Assembly: GCF_958450345.1 (NCBI RefSeq)
Contig: NC_088780.1
Location: 165,460,726 to 165,524,725 of the forward strand
Direction: 5' to 3'
From: Calliphora vicina
Lineage: Eukaryota; Arthropoda; Insecta; Diptera; Calliphoridae
DNA: 64,000 bases
Both the position numbers and the translations under genes were made by a program. A model generated the notes under the pieces. It did not search any database. It had not been told where the DNA came from and saw only the letters and a program-made list of their open reading frames with translations. Positions 56,414-64,000 of the stretch are shown here, piece by piece. Positions within the stretch are counted from its first letter, which is position 1. Every line of letters begins with the position of its first letter.

Positions 56414-56714
56414 TCTGCTGGCGAAGCAATCTTTGGGTCAGTTTCTCAACAAAACACACACAACAAGTGTTCTTTCTTTCCAGCTTGTTGTTGTCGTCTG
56501 TTTATATGTACACTGACTGGCTGGCTGTGCTTGCTGTTGGCTAGAGATGACTGACTTGACTGACTAACTGGCTGGTTGGTTGGTTGGTAGGTTGGCAATA
56601 ATTGTTGGTGTGGTCGGGTGCTCAAACTCATACTGTTGTCTTAAAGATAGTTTTGTGTTACTCTTGTGCAAATCAGATAAAGATACAATAAAAGTCAGGG
56701 TGCGAAGAATGTTT
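56414..56714. other. CTGG/TTGG-rich DNA, no gene recognised
   Basis: 'ggctggctg', 'actggctggttggttggttgg' type runs lie at 56518-56590. The open frames on both strands here are low complexity. Confidence 0.4.
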
Positions 56715-58205
56715 TATACCATTAGTGGGGTGGGTATATTGCGTTGCTCCTCAAAAATATCAGTCTGACACCCACCTTAACTTTAGAATTTAATTTAATG
56801 CCGCAATTTCAAAGATATTTCGATAAAATTTAGAACAATTGAGGTTGCAAAAATCAAAATTTCATGTGCCCCTAAAAAATATTGAATAAACCTTTTTTAT
56901 AGTAAATTGTCCAACGATTTTAAAAATGCTACTCTTATTACAATCATATTTTTGGTTCAGAAGATATAGCCCTTCAAAGTTGACTGATTTTCAGTTTTCA
57001 AAAAAACACACAATTTTTAGGTAATTTGGTCCGCTTTCAGATACAATATATCGAAAAATATGTAACGATCGTCATTATTTTTGATTCTTTTGATAGATAT
57101 ATTTATTAAGAAAAGAATAAATAAAAATTGTACTGTTTGCTTTGTATTTGTCCAGGTAAATCGATATTTACCAACTATCCATTTTTTCAATATTTCTCAA
57201 CTTTGATGGAAAATAAAAAAAAAACTATCAATTTCTATATTTGCCATATTTTCAAAATAAGATCTTTGATTACTCCTTTACATGGCTCCAAATGATATTT
57301 ACCAAATATGCATTTTTTCAATATTTCTCAACTTTGATGGAAAATAAAAAAACTATCCATTTCTATATTTGCCATATTTTAAAAATTTTATTCCTTTACC
57401 TAAGCAAAAATTTCCAGCTGCCCGTTCTTGCCTCATTTTTTGCTAGAGGTAAAATTTTGAAAAAAGACATGGTTTCAAAAATGACATATGACCGTGAAAA
57501 ACCAACCAAAAAATTTATTGTTCAAAAAATATTTTTTTTTATCATAAAAATTTTTAACATAAAAAATTTTTTATTTTACTTCCCATAAAATAGATTTTTC
57601 CACAAATTTCAACTATGCTAACCCATAAGTAGGCACATGAAAGGCGTAGAACCATTTCATCAGAACACTCATTTCATAGGCTGATCAATTATCTATCATA
57701 TGCATTTTTAATTTTTTGATTATCTCATTTGGTTCAAAAGTTATGATTTTTACAACGAAAAAACTCAAATGGCCCCACTGTGCGTCGTCCCAAAGACGTA
57801 GCCTATTGAAACTGGTAAAAATCGCTCCATTATTTCACCTCTCAAAATAAGATTTTATCGGCCATAATGCTTGATTTATATACATAGATATCTACACAAG
57901 ATTTTTCACAAATAAGTTTTTTGTACAAATAGAGGACGCCTACAAATTTTGAGAGGATCGATTCAGAATGGCCCACTTCCGCAAAAATTTAACTATGTTT
58001 AATATAGAAAATAATCACGGGACCAATTTTAATGGCCATGGCCCACTTCCGATAATGACTTAACGAGCATAAATCTCTTAAAAATATGTATTGGTATGCA
58101 AATAAAATTTAACAGATTATGTAAATTACATAACCTAATTTGATAACGTTCGGTACATAATTGCTCATAGCTCCCATATAAAGTCCACTTCCAAAAATCA
58201 CTCAC
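56715..58205 (+). repeat. repeat family B, copy 3, with inserted DNA
   Basis: The left piece 'ataccattagtggggtgggt' with 'cagtctgacacccaccttaa' (56717-56775) is the family B start. The main body is 57785-58205 ('gacgtagcctattgaaactg', 'ctccattatttcacctctc', 'aagattttatcggccataat', 'cccacttccg'). The stretch between, 56780-57780, is T/A-rich and contains a tandem duplication. Confidence 0.5.
57163..57385 (+). repeat. tandem duplication, period about 131 bp
   Basis: 'gatatttaccaa.tat.cat' to 'tatatttgccatatttt' occurs at 57163-57252 and 57294-57380. The copies include 'cttttttcaatatttctcaa'-like and 'tttgatggaaaataaaaa' blocks nearly unchanged. Confidence 0.7.
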
Positions 58206-58247
58206 TAAAATAAATTATTGAAATTTTAAGAGAAAAAGGTTTTTGGT

Positions 58248-59194
58248 GGTGGCATGTCACAGTGTCCATTGACATAATGTCCATGGACATTATGACACCC
58301 CATAAAGTGACATTATGTCCATGGACATTATGTCATTTCGGTAGTGTCATAATGTCCATGGACACTATGTCACTTTGCTTATGGATATTATGACACTTTT
58401 GAAAGAGTCATAATGTCCAAATTTTGTTCAGAAAAACTAATTTTTATAAAATTTTTGATCCTAGTAACAGTTTATATTTTCATATATTAGAAAACTTCAT
58501 GTAGCGAAGCCGCCTGCCGCGTTCCATGGATTAGAAAGCCCTTAAAAGCGTCCGCAGGCCGCCAATAAGAAATACCTTTTTCTGCGATACCGAATAGTTG
58601 CTCGCCATGCTACTGAGTGCAAAAAACTTGTCTTTGTAAATAAAGTTTTTCTGCGTGGCGGCCTACGGCCGCTCTTAGGGACTTTCTTCTCCATAGAACG
58701 CGGCAGGCGGCTTCGCTAAATAAAGCCTTTCTTGTAAATAAATTATTAAAAAGTATTTTTTTGAAGTGAAAGTTCTTAAATTTTTTATTAAACTCTCTTT
58801 TTTTTGTCAAATTTATTCCTAAATTCATATTTATATTTTACATTACCCATAACACTTTAACACTTTTACTTTTTTAAACTTTAAATTTGTGACGTCTGAA
58901 CTCCACAAAATTAAGATAACTAAAAATCGCAGCTATCGTCTTATTACTACTTTAAATTTACAACGGTAAATTCGACAGAAGTTAAATTAAAACATAAATA
59001 CTTAAATTATTTTTTAAATATTATGGACATTATGTCACTCCAAAAGTGTCATTATGTCCATGGACTTTACGACACTTTACACATGGACATTATGACACTA
59101 CCAAAATGACATAATGTCCATGGACATAATGTCATCTTTTAGAGTGACATAATGTCCATGGACATTATGTCAATGGACACTGTGACATGCCACC
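58248..59194. mobile_element. 947-bp foldback element, palindromic arms, 8-bp duplication
   Basis: Arms of about 175 bases (58248-58425 and 59021-59194) begin 'ggtggcatgtcacagtgtcc' and are built from about six copies each of a palindrome around CATAATGTCCATGGACATTATG-like words. TTTTTGGT is duplicated exactly (58240-58247 and 59195-59202). The centre carries a second, GC-rich inverted repeat (58503-58524 and 58696-58717; 'agcgaagccgcctgccgcgt'). There is no transposase. An 8-bp duplication fits the hAT or P superfamilies; the iterated-palindrome arms recall foldback elements. Confidence 0.85.
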
Positions 59195-59202
59195 TTTTTG
59201 GT

Positions 59203-59594
59203 TATTTAGACGTACTTTTAATAATGTTTTTCTTTATAACTCCTGAACTAATCTAGCCTCCATCGAAATTATTTTGCACGAATATAGTAAAGAGTATAGG
59301 TATCGTCATGCTATGTTCTTTTTGAATTTTTAACAACGCGGTCTTTGATATTTTTTACATTGAAATGGAAAGGGTTTCCGATGAAAAAGTCATGGATTTG
59401 GAACCGTAATATGTTTGGTAAATTTCATTAAAATCGAAGACGTCAAATCCGAAAATAGCTGTTTTCTGTCCGTCCTGATATGGATTCTCCCAAATTTAAA
59501 ATTATTTTATAGCTCAAAATGTAAATTTCATTGATACTTACAGTAAAACTAAAGGGTCTTCCAATAGGGACTTTCAAATTTGACAGTTGGTAGC
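59203..59594. other. unrecognised AT-rich DNA
   Basis: No exon or transposon end is visible. The block 'tggaaagggtttccgatgaa' has no partner in the window. Confidence 0.35.
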
Positions 59595-59770
59595 GTATTG
59601 GCTGCCATTTATTCATGGGTGGATATAGCATTCAACAACACTTGCAAATGATAAAATTGTTTTATCAAAATGGATGTTCTGTTCGGGAAAAGTATCGGAT
59701 TAATGGGTCGTCCACAAACAAAATTGTTGAATTTGTGACGATACCAATAGTAAATCATAATAGACAATCT
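59595..59770 (+). pseudogene. N-terminal transposase remnant
   Basis: The open frame 59615-59851 encodes MIKLFYQNGCSVREKYR and then STNKIVEFVT. This resembles the N-terminal helix-turn-helix of a group of insect mariner-like transposases (FYQNG.SVR..R, then T..I...V..F). The hallmark YGxHNRP block is shortened or missing. Nothing downstream is recognisable. Confidence 0.4.
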
Positions 59771-59916
59771 GGTTCCCGACTTTGCCTTTTTCAGTTATTA
59801 ACTTCAAAATTTAGAAATGAAAAACAGACTTTTTATTATATTATAAATTAATTTCCAAAAACAGTACATTTGGATGAACAAATCAGACCTAACAGTAAAA
59901 TAACATGATTTTAGAT

Positions 59917-60207
59917 CAGCGAAATGCAATGAGCTCTCAAATGAGCTCTCTTGTTTTTATTTTCACATGTACGCAAGCACACACATTGTATAAAAACAGT
60001 CAGTCTCGCATGAGCATTGATAGAAGCAGGTTGTGTTACGCTTTTATGCTTGTTTATTTCATTATTTCAGCTATTTGTTTTTGTTTTTCCAGAGAATAAT
60101 TCTCAACTCATACAACTACAATATCTAAAAACTGTAGTGGTGTGAGTTTGCATTTCGCTGAACTACAATATCTAAAAACTGTAGTGGTGTGAGTTTGCAT
60201 TTCGCTG
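59917..60207. mobile_element. non-autonomous hAT-type element 6, 291 bp, with duplicated 3' end
   Basis: The left end 'cagcgaaatgcaa' is the exact complement of the right end 'ttgcatttcgctg'. TTTTAGAT is duplicated at 59909-59916 and 60208-60215. The last 46-47 bases ('actacaatatctaaaaactg' to 'ttgcatttcgctg') are present twice in tandem (about 60115-60160 and 60162-60207). The open frame 59905-60099 crosses the left border and is incidental. Confidence 0.85.
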
Positions 60208-60217
60208 TTTTAGATCC

Positions 60218-60815
60218 TGATTGTAGGTAAACAAAATTATTTTTTTCCAAAGTTTTTTTCATAATTAATTGGAAAATAATTTTTTTCGAACTGTTTTTAA
60301 AATTTTTGTTTTTAAATTTTAAATTTTTTTTGGTTTTTTCAATTTTTTTTTTAATATTTAGCAAAAAAAAACTTTTGGTGACAAAAAAAAAATTCGGGTT
60401 CAAATATATTTTTTCTGATTTTGTCCCCTTGTAGGTCCAATTTACTTACTATGGTCTTATATTCGTCGTTACAAAGGCCTTTAAAATATCTATCATTAGA
60501 TATCCATATTGTCTATATTCAAGACTTAGTAATCCAGATATAGGTCAAAAATCGAGGTTGTCCTGATTTTTCCTTATATCTCAGCCATTTGTGGACCGAT
60601 TTTCTCTATTTTAAATATCAACCGAGCCGGAAGAATTCCGGAGATATTGATGTATGAATCGTATATGTAAGTTATTTGGGGGCTTCGGAAAGTTGACAGA
60701 CGGGCATGGAATATATGTAAATACTTTATAGGGTCGGAAAATTATATTGTGGAAAATACAAACGGAATGACAAACTTATATATACCCTTCTCACGAAGGT
60801 GAAGGGTGGGTATAA
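60218..60815 (-). repeat. repeat family A, copy 8
   Basis: It runs from 'ttgtaggtaaacaaaattat' to 'tatacccttctcacgaaggt' plus 'gaagggtgggtata', in the reverse orientation. It lacks the tail hairpin; its left limit abuts the target duplication of hAT-type element 6. Confidence 0.7.
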
Positions 60816-60825
60816 AAAGAGGGAA

Positions 60826-61040
60826 ATAAATCTGTAACTTCTAAACGGTTTGAATGAAATGCCACATGCGCAAAGTGGATGTGTTGTAGAGTTTAAGTTT
60901 TTAATTTGGATCTCATGGGCTCAGAATATCCTCGTCAAGCACTACAAAAACCTTGCCGAAACCATTAATTATCTCTTATATCTTAGGAGATATTCGCATT
61001 TGAAAATTAAATTTTTTTTGATAAACACTTGCAATATATT
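60826..61040 (+). repeat. repeat family F, copy 2
   Basis: It carries the same landmarks as the copy at 53036 ('aaataaatctgtaacttcta', 'acatgcgcaaag', 'ttaattatctcttatat', 'ttgaaaattaaatttttttt'). Confidence 0.55.
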
Positions 61041-61115
61041 ATAACTGTGGTAAATCCGACTGGTTTGGAATGGATCATCCGAATTGGAAAACAAGTAAGA
61101 AAGTATGGTCGGTCA

Positions 61116-61194
61116 AGCCCAATTATGAAACAAGTTAATTGAAAAATAAGAAAAGGGAAAGAACTCCCGGGGAATTTTTTTCATAATTGGGATG
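61116..61194. mobile_element. shortened copy of the CAGCCCAATTATGAA MITE
   Basis: 'agcccaattatga' at the left and 'tcataattgggatg' at the right are inverted ends, with 'aaaagggaaagaactcccg' between, as in the 49073-49199 element. The left arm is mostly deleted. Confidence 0.6.
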
Positions 61195-61988
61195 ATAGAT
61201 TTCACGTTTATCTAAGAAGTTTATTACAATTTATTGTCCGATGTACAATTGTCCTATTTTAATGCAAATAAATATTGCCACCTTTGTATGTATTTGCTTT
61301 CATTTCCTTATTGTCATATTCTCACACTCTTATTTTTTGGCTGCTCATTAGCTGCTGCATTTATGGAGAACATTAATAAACAAACAAAAAACAATTAAAT
61401 ATATTTTACTAGTGCGTGAATTACTTTATTGACAATCGGTTCGTCTTCTTGTGATTGTTAAAGAAAACTCTGAAAAAACGCGTAAAACCTTTGATAATTT
61501 TAAGAAAAGTCTTGCATACAATTAAATAAATATAAATAAAGATTATTTTAATAAAATTTAATGAAATAAATAAATATGAAAGTGCGAAAAATATGTGTAA
61601 ATTTTGTTGAAAAATAAAAATCTGCTTCATTATTGCAAGTTCATAAGTGCCGTTAGATTGCTGGGATGTTGTTGTTATTGTTGTTTGTGTTTTGCTTATG
61701 CAAAGAGAAGAAATTTAAAGAGAAAAATAAAATGAAATAGCAAAGAGTAAAATTGGAAAAAAAACGTGTGGAAAAAGAAAACGAAGACAAAGTAAATATG
61801 TAATACAGAGTGTGTTAAGTATGTATATTTTAATAAAAATTTCAAACAAAATAAACATGTACCAAAAAACTGGTATTTTAAAAAATTTTGAAAATTGCAA
61901 ATTATGAAGATTGTATTAATCAATTGTGTATAAGGACTTATACAAAAATTTTAATATTTAAAAGGTAAGTAAGTGATGGCTTTATCAT
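61195..61988. other. AT-rich DNA, nothing recognised
   Basis: Low-complexity A-rich DNA around 61500-61900 gives long Phe/Ile-rich minus-strand frames that are not genes. A TTG run lies near 61665-61685. Confidence 0.4.
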
Positions 61989-61991
61989 TTA

Positions 61992-62106
61992 GGGCCTAAT
62001 TTTATAAAACAAAACGTTCAGAAACGTTTTTTTTCCATACTGAATTTGTTTAACGTTAGTCGTTGCGTTATATAAAATGAACTCTTCGTTTTACAAAATG
62101 AGGCCC
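61992..62106. mobile_element. MITE family T, copy 1, 115 bp, TTA duplication
   Basis: The ends 'gggcctaattttataaaac' and the complement of 'gttttacaaaatgaggccc' are inverted. TTA is duplicated at 61989-61991 and 62107-62109. Confidence 0.75.
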
Positions 62107-62146
62107 TTAATCCGTTTTCCTAGTATAGTACACTTCATAAAAATTT

Positions 62147-62610
62147 AGGGACTCATTTTATAAAACGCAACGACAAATGTTAAACAAATTTTGTATGGAT
62201 AAAATAAAGGGTCTCATTTTGTAAAACGAAACGTTTTTAAGCGAATGCAATTTGTATGAAGAATACTGGGAAAAGGGTTTGAAACTTGAATATTTTCCAT
62301 ACAACATTTTGTTAACGTTTGTCGTTTCGTTTTATAAAATTAGACCCTATTGGCCTCATTTTATAAAACGAAGTGTTTTTAAGCGAATGCAATTTGTATG
62401 AAGAATACTGGGAAAAGGGTTTGAAACTTGAATTTTTTCCATACAAAATTTGTTTAACGTTTGTCGTTTCGTTTTACAAAATTAGACCCTATGTTTCAAA
62501 CCAATTTGTATGAAGAATACTGGGATTCTTCATACAAATTGCGTACATTTTATAAAATGAGGACATTATTGTACTTCCAAACGTTTCATTTTATAAAATG
62601 AGGTCCTGAA
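62147..62610. repeat. tandem cluster of MITE family T
   Basis: Units at 62208-62348 and 62352-62490 are about 140 bp each, with ends like 'agggtctcattttgtaaaac' and 'acaaaattagaccct'. They share the same interior ('tttttaagcgaatgcaattt', 'gtatgaagaatactgggaaa'). A half unit at 62147-62207 and a rearranged one at 62491-62610 flank them. Confidence 0.75.
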
Positions 62611-62669
62611 TTTACTACTGAGCCTATGGTTTTTCCTGCACTAATTAAAACATTTGTATTTGAGACAAT

Positions 62670-62891
62670 GGGCCTCATTTTATAAACCCATAGTTTTTGA
62701 AGTGTAATTTCAGACCTACGAAAAGACAAACATTTGAAAAACATTGTATGGAAAACATTAAAGTTTCCAACCTTTTCCCCAGTATTCTTGATATAAATTT
62801 CTTACTTTTCAAAACGTTTCGATTTACATATGAACCCACAAAGAATTAACTGGTTTTAAGATTTGCTAAAGCAGCTTTTATAAATACGCCC
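62670..62891. mobile_element. MITE family T, diverged member
   Basis: It starts 'gggcctcattttataaac' and ends 'tttataaatacgccc'. It includes 'cccagtattctt', complementary to the 'aagaatactggg' of other units. No exact duplication is visible. Confidence 0.5.
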
Positions 62892-63196
62892 TAAGATATG
62901 CTTTAATTTTTAGCTTACTTTTTAACAATTCTGACAAATTAAAAGCAACTATTCACAATAGTGACAATGGTTGTTGTCTCGAATATCTTGAGTTTGTTGA
63001 AATATTTGAGCTATAGCATATTTTCGAACCTTTTACATTGAAGTGTTTAAAATGACCGCAAGTTTAAGAAGAAAATTTATTTTATTTTTCAAATTAATGG
63101 GACTACATGGTACGTGATAAAAAATCATTACAGGGATATAAAATATGAAATTATACTACTAGTAACATATCGCAAACTATTGTTTATTCAAAAATA
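62892..63196. other. AT-rich DNA, nothing recognised
   Basis: Only the TA at 63195-63196, the target of the following mariner, is notable. Confidence 0.4.
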
Positions 63197-63800
63197 TTGG
63201 GTGTAAGACTGAAAAATGAGGGTTTACAATATATGACGTATTTTTTGAACGCGGTTTTTGTTTTTAATAACTTATTGTTATTTTATTGAACATTATATTG
63301 CAAACAACAAAGTTTTTTTTGCTTAGAAAATGTCGAATTTCATATGCGAGAAGTTTTGATTTACTTCTTTACTTTGAAAAAAATGCCGCTGAAGCACACG
63401 ATTGCTCACCAAAGCTTATGGTAAATATGTTGAATCGGTTGTTACGTGCGAGAGATGGTTTGTTCGGTTCAGAAGTGGTGATTTGACAAAGATCGCCCAG
63501 GCCAGCCAATAAAGTATAAAGACCAAGAATTGAAGGGATTACGATTTTGTATGTCCGAAATGTTGCATTTTGCACCAATCAGAATATGAAATGATAATAT
63601 TACATCATGGCAACGCTCCGTCTCATGTTGCAATACCTGTTAAAATGTATTTAGAAAGTATAGGTTGGGATGTTTTGCGGAACGCTGTATCTAGGATAGG
63701 CTTCACTTAAGAACAGAGTATCCGAAATTAGCTTGATTCGTTCTTGGCCTCAAAGATGGGAAAAGTTCATATTTAACAATAAATGTTTCAAAATAAAAGC
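63197..63800 (+). pseudogene. internally deleted mariner with intact 5' end
   Basis: The 5' end 'ttgggtgtaagactgaaaaa' is the partner of the 3' end at 8768-8789. The leader is followed by the transposase start: MSNFICEKF near 63328, HDCSPKLMVNMLNRLL-ARDGLFGSEVV (63390-63480) and DRPGQPIKYKDQEL. Large parts are then missing: the sequence jumps to 'catcatggcaacgctccgtc' (second Asp region as HHGNAPSHVA, with Gly replacing Asp) and then to the C-terminal part. The 3' end is not identifiable beyond about 63800. Non-functional. Confidence 0.75.
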
Positions 63801-64000
63801 TAAAAAATTTTAAAAAATTATATGGCGCGATGTATATGGGTATAAAAAACAATGATTTATTTGATCACATAAAGGATTATAATTCAAATAACTTTTCTTA
63901 GAGCATTAATTTACACGTATTGGAAATTTCATGTTTCTCCATTAATTGGCCATCGTACAAAAGAGTCAATAATAAAATTTATTGAATCACAAGTTTTCAT
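63801..64000. other. AT-rich DNA to window end
   Basis: Nothing is recognised. Confidence 0.3.

Noticed and set aside
58610..58828. Minus-strand frame with an Arg/Ala-rich stretch in the GC-rich core of the foldback element
   Set aside because: It arises from the GC-rich inverted repeat and AT-rich flank; no domain is seen.

Overview
The window looks like AT-rich genomic DNA from a higher fly (Diptera, Brachycera; my guess is a calyptrate such as a blow fly or house fly). The reasons are the fly-type split genes, TTG/CAA-rich non-coding runs, Drosophila-like core-promoter motifs, and dense mariner, hAT-type and small inverted-repeat transposon debris. The species is inferred, not shown. There are no bacterial operons, CRISPR arrays, rRNA or convincing tRNA genes.

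Only two host genes can be supported. On the minus strand at 35.7-29.5 kb lies the fly ortholog of Wnt inhibitory factor 1, shifted (shf): an Asn/Gln/His-rich N-terminus with a signal peptide, a WIF domain and five EGF repeats, in six coding exons joined by phase-1 introns. On the plus strand, inside the intron between its fourth and fifth coding exons, sits a complete three-exon Coq7 gene (demethoxyubiquinone hydroxylase, 216 aa, all di-iron ligands present). Coq7 nearly fills that 1.2-kb intron. A strong splice acceptor directly before the first shf coding exon implies a non-coding 5' exon further right. A plausible Inr+DPE promoter with a CTCF-like site lies near 24.6 kb (minus strand), and a weaker promoter candidate near 56.4 kb (plus strand). 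Neither can be tied to a coding exon here.

The rest is transposon-derived or featureless AT-rich DNA. 0-9.3 kb: decayed mariner pieces, a degenerate 0.45-kb tandem repeat and an inverted-repeat family. 10.7-12.1 kb: a broken non-LTR retrotransposon. 13.4-22.1 kb: inverted-repeat elements inserted into one another. 24-29 kb: two hAT-type elements and one with a TAA duplication. 29.5-35.7 kb: the shf/Coq7 locus, with a hAT-type element and a 30-bp minisatellite in an shf intron. 36-49.4 kb: many copies of a hairpin-capped repeat (family A), mariner relics and nested miniature elements. 51.6-54.9 kb: a TA-flanked element holding two younger insertions, then another decayed Tc1-like transposase. 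56.7-64 kb: repeat family B, a 947-bp foldback element, a small hAT-type element, a cluster of TTATAAAA-type miniature elements and a deleted mariner.

I found no new biochemical system. The most interesting content is the transposon record. Seven elements have exact 8-bp target duplications readable by eye. Three elements have unusually long direct repeats (15-25 bp) around their inverted ends. Several nests can be put in order of insertion. All duplications and inverted ends were read by eye from the sequence; family names for non-coding elements are inferred from duplication length and end sequence only.
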